The notes beneath the pieces were generated by a model. It saw nothing but the letters and a program-made list of their open reading frames with translations, ran no database searches and was not told the origin of the DNA. The position numbers and the translations under genes were made by a program. From NCBI GenBank assembly GCA_020025535.1, contig JAHHRY010000005.1, forward strand, positions 45,454 to 109,453: 64,000 nucleotides of DNA, read 5' to 3'. How positions within the stretch are numbered: the stretch's first letter is position 1; each line of letters begins with the position of its first letter. This document shows, in pieces, positions 43,253-52,830 of this stretch. The stretch is from Oscillospiraceae bacterium (lineage in GTDB: Bacteria > Bacillota > Clostridia > Oscillospirales > Oscillospiraceae).

Positions 43253-44264
43253 ATCGTACCTCCCATTTTTCTTCCGCCAGTGCAACGGTAACTCCGTTGC
43301 GGGCAGTCTTTCTCACAATCAAATGTTCCGCACTCGCCATAGCGGCACGCTCACACACATTATCCACGCCGGTTATCCGGGAAACAAACTCCGAAGAACT
43401 GAAATCTCCGGTCAGTGCCGCAAGTTCTTCAGCCGAGTAGAAGCAAACCGGCCAGCAATTGTCCTCACAGAACCGCAGCAGCCCCGGCTCATTCTTTTTA
43501 AGGTCGATGGATGCCACGCATTTAATGGAACGCCGGTCAATGCCATGCTCCCTCAGAACCGATTCCACCGCTTCTCCAATTACTGCCGCATCCGTATCTC
43601 TGCGGCAGCCAATCCCCAGATGAAGAATCGGCGGAATCAGCCGCAGCGTATTTTCAAAAGGTTCCTTGATTTTACAGCTGATGCAGATTCCTACGGCACC
43701 GGAATCCCCGGAGACCACACCGCGAGGATACTCTGTCACCACGGGATAGTCACTCAAAAGCGGCACATTCTGCTCCAGGACAGCCGCGGAAACCGCTTTT
43801 GCCGCAGACATATCTGCAATTACATATCCGTTCCCCGCAGCCCATGCATCTACGGAAAATTTCCGATTGATGTCGGTTGCGGTTGTGATCACTGCCGCCG
43901 CCCCCAAATTTCGGGCAAGCCTTTCTGCCAGCGCATTGGCTCCGCCGATATGACCGGACAGCAAGGGTATCATATGCTGACACAGTTCATCGATCACCAC
44001 CACCGCCGGGTCGGTTTTCTTGTCCTTAACATGAGGTGCAATCTCCCGAACCGCAATTCCGCAGGAACCGACAAATATCATGGCATCCATCTGCCGAAAC
44101 AGGGCACCGTAGAACGCATTCGTGGGTTTTTCGATACACTCAAAGCCCGGCTGTGACAGGCGCTCCATGGTATAGACACGCACATCATCCGCTTCAAGAC
44201 ATGCTCTCACCCGTTTGGCGGTTTCGCACCCCTGACGACTGTAGGCAAAAATCGCCGCTTTCAT
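43245..44264 (-). CDS. cbiG: Cobalt-precorrin-5A hydrolase
   Basis: 339 residues. N-terminal AIFAYSRQGCETAKR, the middle GSCGIAVREIAPHVKDKKTDPAVVVID, then PLLSGHIGGANALAERLA; the C-terminal CbiG domain has LHLGIGCRRDTDA and ASIDLKKNEPGLLRFCED. It opens the delta-lactone formed by CbiH and releases acetaldehyde. ATGA overlap with cbiF upstream. All three usual CbiG regions are kept. Confidence 0.95.
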   Translation of the reverse strand: MKAAIFAYSRQGCETAKRVRACLEADDVRVYTMERLSQPGFECIEKPTNAFYGALFRQMDAMIFVGSCGIAVREIAPHVKDKKTDPAVVVIDELCQHMIPLLSGHIGGANALAERLARNLGAAAVITTATDINRKFSVDAWAAGNGYVIADMSAAKAVSAAVLEQNVPLLSDYPVVTEYPRGVVSGDSGAVGICISCKIKEPFENTLRLIPPILHLGIGCRRDTDAAVIGEAVESVLREHGIDRRSIKCVASIDLKKNEPGLLRFCEDNCWPVCFYSAEELAALTGDFSSSEFVSRITGVDNVCERAAMASAEHLIVRKTARNGVTVALAEEKWEVRFG

Positions 44265-45016
44265 CGGGTTGCCTCACGATACTCCGTTGTAAAGCCGGGA
44301 TGGTACAGAAGAGAGCGCATATATTTATCCCCCATGCAGTCACCTACAATGATGAGGGATGTTTTGGTGAGATGATTCTCTGTCACGGTTTTGTGCAGAG
44401 TTTCCACGGTGCAGCGGAAAATTCTTTCGTCAGGCCAGGTAGCCTTATAGACCACCGCCACCGGAGTCGTTCCCGGATAGCCGCCTGCCAGAAGCTCTTC
44501 CTGCAGGGTTTCGGTCAAAGAGGTGCTGAGAAACAGCACCATGGTTGCCCGGTGGGATGCAAGCGAACGGACGGACTCCCGTTCCGGCACCGGTGTCCGG
44601 CCGGCTGTCCGGGTAATAATGACCGTCTGGCTTACATCCGGGAGCGTATACTCCGTTTTCAGCGAGGATGCTGCGCCGCAGAAGGAGCTGACGCCGGGAC
44701 AGACATCATATGCAATTCCCAGCTTATCCAATTCGTCGAACTGCTCCCGCACGGCACCGTAAATGCTGGAATCACCGGTATGAAGACGCACGGTGGTTTT
44801 TCCGTACTTTTCGGCAGATTTGATAACCTCTATGACCTCTTCCAGCGTCATTTTCGCGCTGTTGTAAATTTCGCAGCCGGACTTTGTGTAGTTCAGCAGC
44901 TCCGGATTGACCAAAGAACCTGCGTAAATAACCACGTCCGCTTCTCCAAGGAGTCTGGAACCACGGATCGTAATCAGGTCTGCCGCACCGCTGCCGGCTC
45001 CTACAAAGTGTACCAT
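44261..45016 (-). CDS. cbiF: Cobalt-precorrin-4 (C11) methyltransferase
   Basis: 251 residues. VHFVGAGSGAADLITIRG is the SAM loop of CbiF/CobM, then ADVVIYAGSLVNPELL, RLHTGDSSIYGAVREQ and VCPGVSSFCGAASSL. All are specific to the C11 enzyme. It methylates C11 of cobalt-precorrin-4. One base separates it from the cbiD stop. Confidence 0.95.
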   Translation of the reverse strand: MVHFVGAGSGAADLITIRGSRLLGEADVVIYAGSLVNPELLNYTKSGCEIYNSAKMTLEEVIEVIKSAEKYGKTTVRLHTGDSSIYGAVREQFDELDKLGIAYDVCPGVSSFCGAASSLKTEYTLPDVSQTVIITRTAGRTPVPERESVRSLASHRATMVLFLSTSLTETLQEELLAGGYPGTTPVAVVYKATWPDERIFRCTVETLHKTVTENHLTKTSLIIVGDCMGDKYMRSLLYHPGFTTEYREATR

Positions 45017-45017
45017 A

Positions 45018-46151
45018 TTATAATTCCTCCAATATACAATTCAGCAAATGGTCTGCATCGCTGCTCTTTCCCAAAATGCCATATTCCTTTGAAAACAGAA
45101 TTGCTCCCGTCTGCAGCTGCTCACCGCCGCGATGCTGCAAATGAAACGCAATACGGTCTGTCAGGCGAAGCAGGGTCTTTTCACAGCATCCTGCTTCCTT
45201 CAAAATACGCAGGCCGTCATCACAGGCAACACAGTCCAGAATTTCGGAAATTTTATCCGCAGGCAGACCTGCCGCACCGGCATTTGCCGCCAGGATCTCC
45301 ATGCGGCAGTCTCCGTATTTGGAATGGGTGTTGAGCATACCGCCGCCGATTTTTACCAGCTTTCCGATATGTCCGATGAGCAGTGCTCCGCGAAAGCCAA
45401 GCTCATTGCAGATATCCAGTGCATCGCCGATGAAGTTAGACACCTGCACCGCTCTGCTGCTGTCAATTTCCATCTCCCGCCAGATAAAATCAGATCCATA
45501 GTTGCCGGGCGTCAGAAGCGCATAATCCGCCCCGCTTTCTCTTCTCTGCCGCAGCTCCACACGAATGGTGTCTACCAACGCCTTTTCGCTCATCGGCTCT
45601 ACAATTCCGGTCGTACCCAAAATGGAAATCCCGCCTACAATCCCCAATCGTGGATTGAAGGTTTTTTGCGCGAGCTTTTCACCCTCGGGCGCAGAAATCA
45701 CCACCGTTAATCCGCCATGGTAATCGGTCAGATGACAGATTTCTTCCACATTCTCCCGAATCATTCTCCGGGGGACGGAATTGATGGCAGCATTGCCCAC
45801 CGGCTGATCCAGACCTCGTTTTGTAACTCTGCCAATTCCCTGGCCGCCGTCAATTTCTATTCCGGGCTGCTCTTTTTTGCTCACCGTCGCAAAAATCAGA
45901 GTGCCTTTCGTAATATCCGGGTCATCGCCGCTGTCCTTTTCGATGGCACAGGAAACCGTCCCGGCTTCCATACTGACATTCAGGACCGGAAGCTCCAGCA
46001 GGATTCCTTTCGGCGTCATCAGCGATATCTGCTCCCGTCTTTTTCCGGTCAGCAGCATCCATGCTGCCGCTTTTGCAGCGGCAGCAGCGCAGGAACCGGT
46101 GGTGTATCCCATACGCAGGCGCTTTCCGTCCTTCATTACATATTCTTCCAT
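45018..46151 (-). CDS. cbiD: Cobalt-precorrin-5B C1-methyltransferase CbiD
   Basis: About 377 residues. MGYTTGSCAAAAAKAA lies near the start, followed by IEKDSGDDPDITKG and LTPGNYGSDF, all CbiD marks; GHIGKLVKIGGGMLNTHSKYGD is the best conserved stretch. It methylates C1 in the anaerobic route. The ATG at 46151, four bases after the cbiC stop, is chosen; an ATG at 46136 is also possible. A longer frame upstream overlaps cbiC and is not family sequence. Confidence 0.93.
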   Translation of the reverse strand: MEEYVMKDGKRLRMGYTTGSCAAAAAKAAAWMLLTGKRREQISLMTPKGILLELPVLNVSMEAGTVSCAIEKDSGDDPDITKGTLIFATVSKKEQPGIEIDGGQGIGRVTKRGLDQPVGNAAINSVPRRMIRENVEEICHLTDYHGGLTVVISAPEGEKLAQKTFNPRLGIVGGISILGTTGIVEPMSEKALVDTIRVELRQRRESGADYALLTPGNYGSDFIWREMEIDSSRAVQVSNFIGDALDICNELGFRGALLIGHIGKLVKIGGGMLNTHSKYGDCRMEILAANAGAAGLPADKISEILDCVACDDGLRILKEAGCCEKTLLRLTDRIAFHLQHRGGEQLQTGAILFSKEYGILGKSSDADHLLNCILEEL

Positions 46152-46155
46152 AGGA

Positions 46156-46779
46156 TTACCGCATGATCTGATAGAGCATGGCATTGCAGATTGCCGCAGC
46201 CACATTGCTGCCGCCCTTGCGTCCGCGCGCTACAATATGGGGCACATCGGAAGCAATAATCAGTTCCTTACTCTCCACCACGTTAACGAAGCCGACAGGA
46301 ACGCCGATAATCAGCGCCGGAGCGATTTTACCGGCCTGTATCTGCTCATGCAGAGAAATCAATGCAGTGGGCGCATTGCCGATGGCGAATATGCAAGGCT
46401 TGGGCAGATTGGCCGCCCGTTCCATGGAAACAATGGCACGGGTAATCCCCCGCTCCCTTGCCTCTTCCGCCACGCCGGGATCGGACATAAAGCAGTGTAC
46501 TTCGCCGCCCAGCTTTCCGAGAATGGTTTTATTGATGCCGGCTCTGGCCATCTGGGTATCGGTCACAATATCACAGCCGCTGCGAAGTGCTTCCATTCCT
46601 TTGAGAACCGCATGAGGGGAAAACACAAGATTATCCGCATAATCAAAATCGGCAGTCGTATGAATCGCCCGCTTGATGACCAGTTCGTTTTCCGGATCCA
46701 GCTTACGGTCTCCCAGTATCTGCGTAATGATTTCAAAGCTGCGTCTTTCAATATCCATGGGTTTGATCTGTTCAATCAT
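46156..46779 (-). CDS. cbiC: Cobalt-precorrin-8 methylmutase
   Basis: 207 residues. The family catalytic-His motif is RAIHTTADFDY near residue 36, then DTQMARAGINK, GNAPTALISL and GVPVGFVNVVESKE. It moves the methyl group from C11 to C12 to make cobyrinate. Start overlaps the cbiA stop by eight bases. Confidence 0.96.
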   Translation of the reverse strand: MIEQIKPMDIERRSFEIITQILGDRKLDPENELVIKRAIHTTADFDYADNLVFSPHAVLKGMEALRSGCDIVTDTQMARAGINKTILGKLGGEVHCFMSDPGVAEEARERGITRAIVSMERAANLPKPCIFAIGNAPTALISLHEQIQAGKIAPALIIGVPVGFVNVVESKELIIASDVPHIVARGRKGGSNVAAAICNAMLYQIMR

Positions 46780-48133
46780 GGTGTTTTTTCTCCTTTAGGC
46801 ATTGTTGATAGAAATGAACGGCAAAATCCGGATTGGAATAAAAATGGAAATGGGGATACCCCGCATAAAGAGTCTGTGATGCAATTACGCAGTCCCAGCT
46901 TTTTCCCGACGGCTTTCGCGCGGTAAAAGCATCCCCTGTATGGGTGCAGTCCCAATGGTGGAACTCGTGCGCCGCGATGGAGGTGCCGGCACTGCAAAGT
47001 ATGCAGTCTTCCTTAGCTGTCAATGTCACATAGCCAAACCGGGACAGCTTTCCGGTATCAAAGCTTTTTCCCGGGAGGCAGCCCGCCATTGGATATTCCC
47101 CGACGGCTTCTGTCAGATACATAAAGCCGCCGCACTCTGCAATGCAGGGCAGTCCCGCCGCCAGCGCATCACGGACAGACCGGAGCATGGTAACATTTTG
47201 GCTCAATTGCTCCCCGTAAAGCTCCGGATAGCCGCCGCCAAGATACAGGCCCTGTATGTGTTCCGGTAACTTTTCGTCAGTCATCGGACTGAAGGGCACC
47301 AGCTCTGCTCCCATTTCCGCAAGGGCTTCCAGACTGTCTTCGTAATAAAAACAGAATGCCTGATCCCGGGCCACGGCAATCCGAACCGGCTCCCGCTGTC
47401 TCGGAAGCACAATGGACGTGCAGGAAACCGGCGGTGCATTTCTGCTCATCTGAAGCAGGGCATCCAGGTCAATGGTCTGTTCCGCCTGAGCCGCCAGCTT
47501 CTGCATTTTCTCGCGCAGGTCCTTCACTTCCCCGGCAGTGATCAGCCCCAAATGGCGGCTGCCCAGCACGCAATCCGGCATTGCAGGCAGGAATCCCAGA
47601 GGCTTGATCCGTCCTTCAAACTGCCGTTCGATTGCTTCCCTGAGCGCCGGATACGTCATGGGGGTACACTGGTTCAGAATGACACCCTGAATATGGTTAT
47701 CCGGATACAACGCCAGAAACCCCTGAATGATTGCAAGGATTGACAATGAAAGGCCTTTGGCATTCACCACCAGCACCACAGGACTGGCGGTCGTCTTTGC
47801 TACTTCATAGGTACTGGCCTTGGCGGTTGTAAGGCTCAAACCGTCATAGTAGCCCATAACGCCTTCCAGAATGCTGACATCACAGCCTTCACTGTTTTTC
47901 ATCAGCAGATAACGAAGCGTATTATCATCAAAGAAAAACAGGTCAAGATTCCTGCTCTTTGCTCCGATAATCCTGCTGTGGAACATAGGGTCGATATAGT
48001 CCGGGCCGCATTTGAAAGCTCCCACTTTCAGTTTTCGATTAACCAGAGCCTGCAAAACAGCGCAGGTGACCGTGGTTTTTCCGCAGCCGCTGTTGGTTCC
48101 GGCCAATAAGATTCTCGGAATCGGCACTTCCAT
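46772..48133 (-). CDS. cbiA: Cobyrinate a,c-diamide synthase
   Basis: 453 residues. The N-terminal ATPase domain has AGTNSGCGKTTVTCAVLQAL and KCGPDYIDPMFH; the C-terminal glutaminase-like domain has GLYLGGGYPELY and IAECGGFMYL, with Cys at the nucleophile position. It amidates the a and c side chains. The start at 48133 is the second ATG after GGAGG; the first ATG overlaps that site. It is the first gene of the cobalamin operon, behind a riboswitch and terminator. Confidence 0.95.
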   Translation of the reverse strand: MEVPIPRILLAGTNSGCGKTTVTCAVLQALVNRKLKVGAFKCGPDYIDPMFHSRIIGAKSRNLDLFFFDDNTLRYLLMKNSEGCDVSILEGVMGYYDGLSLTTAKASTYEVAKTTASPVVLVVNAKGLSLSILAIIQGFLALYPDNHIQGVILNQCTPMTYPALREAIERQFEGRIKPLGFLPAMPDCVLGSRHLGLITAGEVKDLREKMQKLAAQAEQTIDLDALLQMSRNAPPVSCTSIVLPRQREPVRIAVARDQAFCFYYEDSLEALAEMGAELVPFSPMTDEKLPEHIQGLYLGGGYPELYGEQLSQNVTMLRSVRDALAAGLPCIAECGGFMYLTEAVGEYPMAGCLPGKSFDTGKLSRFGYVTLTAKEDCILCSAGTSIAAHEFHHWDCTHTGDAFTARKPSGKSWDCVIASQTLYAGYPHFHFYSNPDFAVHFYQQCLKEKKHHD

Positions 48134-48152
48134 TTCCATTCCTCCAATTATA

Positions 48153-48186
48153 GCAAAAGCTGCGACAGCGCAAAGCTGTCGCAGCC
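48153..48186 (-). terminator. Attenuator terminator before cbiA
   Basis: Perfect GCTGCGACAGC/GCTGTCGCAGC stem, then TTTT on the minus strand, 20 bases before the cbiA ribosome site and after the riboswitch. Confidence 0.9.
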
Positions 48187-48235
48187 GTTTTTCTGCAACA
48201 CAAATGTCCCGGCCGCATACCACAGGGCCGGAATA

Positions 48236-48425
48236 TACTTCAAGCAGTTCTTCTGACTTATGCACCGAGGATATTCCTCTGACCCAATTCTGCCTTCCCG
48301 GATTTCCAGTGACCGATTTTCATCAACGAACAAGGTAAACTGCACATACAGCGGCGGTACCGTCCGGGAATCTCACCCGGTTTTCTATTCTCTTTGCATC
48401 CCAGGCAGACTGCAAAGCACTTGAA
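48236..48425 (-). promoter_or_regulatory. Cobalamin riboswitch 1
   Basis: On the minus strand: CCGGGTGAGATTCCCGG, then ACGGTACCGCCGCTGT, the GGTCACTGG and CCGGGAAGG core and finally the AGTCAGAAGAACTGCTTGAA B12 box. This order is diagnostic of the cobalamin aptamer. With the terminator after it, cobalamin binding should switch the cbi operon off by attenuation. Confidence 0.92.
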
Positions 48426-48437
48426 TTTTTCTATTAT

Positions 48438-48466
48438 ATTGTAGTCATAATGCACTTTCTTGTCAA
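48438..48466 (-). promoter_or_regulatory. Promoter of the cobalamin operon
   Basis: TTGACA (48461-48466) and TACAAT (48438-48443) on the minus strand, 17-base spacer. Confidence 0.85.
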
Positions 48467-48624
48467 CCTATTTCCCCGCGGCGGCTACTCCCCCGTCTTT
48501 CTCTTCTTTACATCCCGGCAAGAAACTGATACCATAGGGAAGAGGCAATCTGCGGGCATGAAATTCCCCCTCTGTGGCCGCGCCATCTTCCGCAATGCCA
48601 AACATAAATCACAGGAGAATCTCA

Positions 48625-49311
48625 ATGAAAAAAGGGAAACTGTACGGCTTGGGCATCGGCCCCGGCGATCCGGAATTACTGACACTAAAGGCAGTCCGGC
48701 TTCTCAAAGAAGCGGATATTGTCGCTGTGCCCGATAAAGGGACCGGCGAAAAAACAGCTTTACAGATCGTAAAGCCCTTTGTAGAAGGCAAAGAGCTGTT
48801 ATACTGTCCTACCCCCATGCTGCGGGATGCCGCGCAATGGAATCAATTTCACGAGAAAACCGCAGATCAGATCTGTTCCCTGCTGGATTCCGGGAAAACC
48901 GTTTCCTTTATTACCCTTGGTGACCCCACCATTTACTCTACATACATCTATGTCCATAAAAAAGTCATTGCCCGCGGCTATGAGGCTGAGCTGGTTCCCG
49001 GAGTCACCTCTTTCTGCGCTGCGGCCGCCAAATTAGGACAGGCTCTCTGCGAGAAATCCCAGCGTCTTCTGATTGTCCCCGGCAACAGCGATGTGAAGGA
49101 TTCTCTGGACATCCCTGCCAACAAAGTTTTCATGAAAGCCGGCAGCAGTATTCTGCAGCTGCAGTCACAGCTGCGCAGTGCCGGGGTCCTGGAACAGGCT
49201 TCCATGGTGGAAAACTGCGGCATGCAGGATGAACGAATCTGGCCTCATTTCTCAGACATGACAGAAAGCAGCGGCTATTTTTCCCTGGTAATCGTAAAGC
49301 AGCCCGATTGA
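48625..49311 (+). CDS. cbiL: Cobalt-precorrin-2 (C20) methyltransferase
   Basis: 228 residues. LYGLGIGPGDPELLTLKAVR at residues 6-25 is the SAM loop of CbiL/CobI; ITLGDPTIYSTYIYV and LVPGVTSFCAAAAKLGQAL follow. It methylates C20 of cobalt-precorrin-2, the first methylation after CbiK. It is on the plus strand, divergent from the operon, with its own terminator. The start follows AGGAGAATCTCA. No clear promoter or full aptamer is seen in 48470-48624. Confidence 0.95.
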   Translation: MKKGKLYGLGIGPGDPELLTLKAVRLLKEADIVAVPDKGTGEKTALQIVKPFVEGKELLYCPTPMLRDAAQWNQFHEKTADQICSLLDSGKTVSFITLGDPTIYSTYIYVHKKVIARGYEAELVPGVTSFCAAAAKLGQALCEKSQRLLIVPGNSDVKDSLDIPANKVFMKAGSSILQLQSQLRSAGVLEQASMVENCGMQDERIWPHFSDMTESSGYFSLVIVKQPD

Positions 49312-49318
49312 CACACAA

Positions 49319-49363
49319 GCAGGTCTGTTGCAGAATGTGGAATTCTGTGACAGGCCTGTTTTT
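49319..49363 (+). terminator. Terminator after cbiL
   Basis: Long imperfect stem, CAGGTCTGT..CAGAAT with ATTCTG..ACAGGCCTG, then five T. Confidence 0.75.
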
Positions 49364-50481
49364 CAGTCCTTCACAATGGCCTGCCGCTCCCAAATAGGAA
49401 TCTGCTTTTCCCGTGCCAGCCGCAGCAGCCGTGCGTTGCTCTCGTTAAGCGTTCCCAAAGGCGTTCCCGCATCCACCACCGCTTCGCACCGGAGAAGAAG
49501 CCGTGCCGCCTTTTCGTACAGTTCTTCGGTTACAGGCTCAAACGCCTGTCCGCAAACCACATGGTCGCTCAGCTTCTTCGCCACCTGACAGTCCACATCA
49601 TTGGCAAACAGGACGCCCGCAGCAAAGGGCAGATTCTTTCTCTGTAAAGCTCTGTAGCACGGAATGCCGAAACCGCCTCCGGCTACCACAAACACCTTCG
49701 GTTCCCCTGTCGGCTTCGTCAGTTCAATGCTGCCAAACAGCGGATCATATGAACCGTTCTCCATATCATACAGCCTCTCAATGCTGTTGCTTTTGAGAAT
49801 TTCGTCCGGAGAACCAAATGCCGAAATACGGTCGCCTTTTACACAAATCAGGTAATCCGATATTTTCGTTGCCAAATCAATTTCATGCAGGGACATGATC
49901 ACGGTAATCTTTTTTTCCTGTGCCATTGTCCGCAGAATATCCAGCAGTTCCACTTTATATCGGATATCCAGATAGGCGGTCGGCTCATCCAGAACAATGA
50001 TTTCCGGTTCCTGACAGATGGCCCGTGCCAGCATAATCCGCTGCTTCTGTCCATCCGACAATGTAAGAAACTCCTGCTCCGCCAGATCCAGTGCATGGAC
50101 CCGTTCCATGGCTTCCCACACGATCTTCTTATCCTGAGGCGTCAGCTTTCCCATCATATTGGTATAGGGATACCGGCCCATGGCTACCACTTCCGCACAG
50201 GTCATCAGCTCCGGACGAATCCGGTCTGTCAGGACTACCGCCAGCTGTTTTGCCATCTGTCTGGGATTAAGCGCGGAAATCTCCTGGCTTTCAATATACA
50301 CCGCACCGGAGATTTTCTGCAGATGACGGGTGATGGATTTCAAAATTGTGGACTTTCCCGCGCCATTGGGGCCAATCAGTGTGAGAATCTTCCCTTTTTC
50401 AATGGCAATATTGATATCCTGTATCAGAATATTACCGTTATAGCCAACCGCCAGATTCTCTGTCTTAAAATAAGTCTGCAT
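49363..50481 (-). CDS. btuD: Corrinoid-type ABC ATPase with extra C-terminal domain
   Basis: 372 residues. ATPase part (1-255): Walker A GPNGAGKST, signature LSDGQKQR (Gly-Gly replaced by Asp-Gly), Walker B IIVLDEPTAYLD, typical of the FecE/BtuD group. About 110 extra residues follow (from KVFVVAGGGFGIPCYRAL to the end), resembling a small Rossmann-type sensor domain. It powers uptake by the adjacent permease. Its place after a cobalamin riboswitch argues for cobalamin or a precursor as substrate. Confidence 0.88.
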   Translation of the reverse strand: MQTYFKTENLAVGYNGNILIQDINIAIEKGKILTLIGPNGAGKSTILKSITRHLQKISGAVYIESQEISALNPRQMAKQLAVVLTDRIRPELMTCAEVVAMGRYPYTNMMGKLTPQDKKIVWEAMERVHALDLAEQEFLTLSDGQKQRIMLARAICQEPEIIVLDEPTAYLDIRYKVELLDILRTMAQEKKITVIMSLHEIDLATKISDYLICVKGDRISAFGSPDEILKSNSIERLYDMENGSYDPLFGSIELTKPTGEPKVFVVAGGGFGIPCYRALQRKNLPFAAGVLFANDVDCQVAKKLSDHVVCGQAFEPVTEELYEKAARLLLRCEAVVDAGTPLGTLNESNARLLRLAREKQIPIWERQAIVKD

Positions 50482-50482
50482 A

Positions 50483-51610
50483 TCAGTCCTCCTGCATTTT
50501 GCGCCGCTTGACCATCATGTAGATTACCACCGGTGCGCCAAAGACGGAGGTGATTGTTCCGATGGACAGCTCCGTAGGGGCAAAAACCGTTCGTGCAATC
50601 AGGTCGCAGAATACGCAAAATACGGCACCGCACAGGAAGCTGGCCGGAATTACACAGGCCGGTTTTGACGTCTTCAAAATGGTGCGGGTAATATGTGGTA
50701 CTGCAATTCCCACAAAGGAAATGGGGCCTGCCAAAGCCGTAACGGAAGCGGACAGCAAACTGGAAAGCAGAATCAGCAAAAGCCGGAAGGGACGGATGCT
50801 GATGCCAAGGCTTTGTGCATAGCTTTCTCCCAGTGCGTAAGCGCCGATCGGTTTGGACAAAAGCCAGGATGCCAGCAAGCCGGGAACACAAACGTACAGC
50901 GCCAGTGCAACATTTTCCCAAGTCGCACCCGAAAATGTGCCCATAGACCAGTTTGTGAGATTCACAATATCGTGGTCATCGGCAAAGGTCACACAAAAAT
51001 CCGTTACGGCGCTGCAGATATAGCCCACCATTATACCGATCACCAGAAGCATGGACATATTCCGTACTCTTTGAGAGAACAAGAGTACAATCATGGTAAT
51101 CAGCAGCGATCCTGCAAAAGCGGCCACAATCAGCATACCCGGACCAATGGAGCCGATATAGCCTGTAATGAAAATCAGCGTGATGCCGACAACCATTTTG
51201 GCACCGGAGGAAATACCCAGCACAAAAGGTCCGGCAATAGGATTCCGGAAGAAGACCTGCAGCAAGAAGCCGGAAACGGACAGTGCGCCGCCCAGAATTG
51301 CCGCCAGCAGCATCCGGGGAATCCGGATGCTGAACAGAATCTGGCTCTGAGTGGAAGCATGCACCACTTCATGCAGCTGCTGTGCATATCTTCCGCCGGT
51401 GAACAGATTGGCAATCCCATACCGGATACTGTCCCAGATCATGGAAAACACGTCGCCTGCCGCTATGGATACAGAGCCGATATTTACATTCAGGAAGATT
51501 CCAAACACCAGCAGTCCCAGCAGCAAAAGGATTACAAGCAGGAAACGGCCGGTATTTCCCAGCGGCATAGCCGCAGGAGAAGCAGGCTGCTGGTTTTTCA
51601 TGAATTTCAC
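50483..51610 (-). CDS. btuC: FecCD-family permease (BtuC type)
   Basis: 375 residues with about nine to ten membrane spans. Family motifs: RIPRMLLAAILGGALSVSG, RNPIAGPFVLGISSGA, and near the end GPISFVGIAVPHI, the ATPase-contact region. The start is a GTG at 51610 after AAGGGG; an ATG nine bases later lacks a site. It forms the membrane channel with the ATPase encoded next. Confidence 0.9.
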   Translation of the reverse strand: MKFMKNQQPASPAAMPLGNTGRFLLVILLLLGLLVFGIFLNVNIGSVSIAAGDVFSMIWDSIRYGIANLFTGGRYAQQLHEVVHASTQSQILFSIRIPRMLLAAILGGALSVSGFLLQVFFRNPIAGPFVLGISSGAKMVVGITLIFITGYIGSIGPGMLIVAAFAGSLLITMIVLLFSQRVRNMSMLLVIGIMVGYICSAVTDFCVTFADDHDIVNLTNWSMGTFSGATWENVALALYVCVPGLLASWLLSKPIGAYALGESYAQSLGISIRPFRLLLILLSSLLSASVTALAGPISFVGIAVPHITRTILKTSKPACVIPASFLCGAVFCVFCDLIARTVFAPTELSIGTITSVFGAPVVIYMMVKRRKMQED

Positions 51611-51654
51611 TCAACAAATCCCCTTTCCAAAACGGATCCATTTTTCAGAATAAA

Positions 51655-51690
51655 TAAGACTAAACTGCCGCTCTGCTGAGCGGCAGTTAT
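51655..51690 (-). terminator. Hairpin between btuF and btuC
   Basis: AACTGCCGCTC/GAGCGGCAGTT stem just after the btuF stop; on the minus strand TTTAGTCTTATTT follows. It may reduce, not stop, expression of the two transport genes downstream. Confidence 0.5.
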
Positions 51691-51691
51691 T

Positions 51692-52828
51692 TCAGTGCAA
51701 ACGATAGAGATACGGCAGTTCGTCCAGTTCGTCTGCCTCTCCGGAAAATATCTTATGGAAACTCTGTACCATTTCGCCCAGCTTAGTGGTTTCCTGATAC
51801 ATATTCTGGTTCGTACACCAGACATTTCCGTTTTGCACCGCCTTAAATTCTTTCAGGAGATCGCTCTTTTTCATAAGCTCTTCCAGATTTTTGATTTCTC
51901 CGCCGATGGTGCTGTTGTAGATGATATAATCCGCATTCTTCGCCGTGGCAAAGAATGTCTCCATTTCAATGGTTACCGTAGAGGTAGAGGTTTCCGGGTC
52001 GCCCAGATTATCAAACACATAGTGACCGCCTGCCAGCTCGATCATCTTGCTGACATAGTCGCCGGTTTTCCGTGCCACCACATAGCCGGAGGAGCTGATA
52101 TGGAAAAACGCCACGGTTTTTCCGGTATCTTCCGTGTTCAGGACCTGATTCAGGTACTCTACCTGCTGCTTAAACAACTGATCTGCCTTTTCTTCCTCGT
52201 TCAGGAGTGCTGCGTACAGCTTCATCCATTCGGTTCTGCCCAATGGATGAGCCTCCATACTGGACTGATCTACCAAAACCGCAATTCCGAGTTTTTCCAG
52301 TTTGTCCTTTACTTCAGAAGCGTGGCCGATCATGGTGGACTCAATTGCCAGAGGACAATGATGATCCATAATCATCTCATAGTCCGGCTCACTGTACTTG
52401 CCGGCATACAGGATTTTCCCCTCTTCCATTGCCTTTACGGCATTGGGAATGTGCCAGGATTGCTGACGTGTGCCGGAAAGCTTAATGGCATCCAGCCTGT
52501 CCATGGCATCAAAAAGGCACATGGCTGCAGAGGCTGCCAGATATATGTTCTGAATGGGCTGATAGAGCGGAACAATGTCCCGAGAAATTCCTTTGGGACA
52601 TTCCATTCCCTCCGGAACTACCAGAAACCGGCTCCCGTCCGCTATGGAAACCAGTTTGTAGCCGTCCTGATAGTACTCGACGGAAAACTCGGTGGCAAAA
52701 TCCAGCTTCATCCGGTCAACAGGCTCCCAGCCGTTTCCCAGGCCTTCCTTCACTTCCGTCGCTGCACAGCCGCAAAGCATGGAAAGCATCAGGGCTAAAA
52801 GAATAATAAACGGGAGGCCTCGTTTCAT
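51692..52828 (-). CDS. ABC substrate-binding lipoprotein (BtuF-like)
   Basis: 378 residues. Lipobox SMLCGC with Cys21. The mature protein has the two-lobed helical-backbone layout of BtuF/FhuD: LVVPEGMECP, QNIYLAASAAMCLFDAMDRL, LEKLGIAVLVDQSS and a C-terminal lobe. It captures the ligand outside the membrane for BtuC and BtuD. Ligand is inferred to be a corrinoid from the riboswitch; iron or haem remain possible. Two bases after the small lipoprotein stop. Confidence 0.85.
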   Translation of the reverse strand: MKRGLPFIILLALMLSMLCGCAATEVKEGLGNGWEPVDRMKLDFATEFSVEYYQDGYKLVSIADGSRFLVVPEGMECPKGISRDIVPLYQPIQNIYLAASAAMCLFDAMDRLDAIKLSGTRQQSWHIPNAVKAMEEGKILYAGKYSEPDYEMIMDHHCPLAIESTMIGHASEVKDKLEKLGIAVLVDQSSMEAHPLGRTEWMKLYAALLNEEEKADQLFKQQVEYLNQVLNTEDTGKTVAFFHISSSGYVVARKTGDYVSKMIELAGGHYVFDNLGDPETSTSTVTIEMETFFATAKNADYIIYNSTIGGEIKNLEELMKKSDLLKEFKAVQNGNVWCTNQNMYQETTKLGEMVQSFHKIFSGEADELDELPYLYRLH

Positions 52829-52830
52829 AA

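Noticed and set aside
48530..48624. Leader of cbiL as a third cobalamin riboswitch
   Set aside because: GGGCATGAAATTCCC and GTGGCCGCGCCAT recall the aptamer core, but the B12 box and order are not convincing; a covariance search would settle it.
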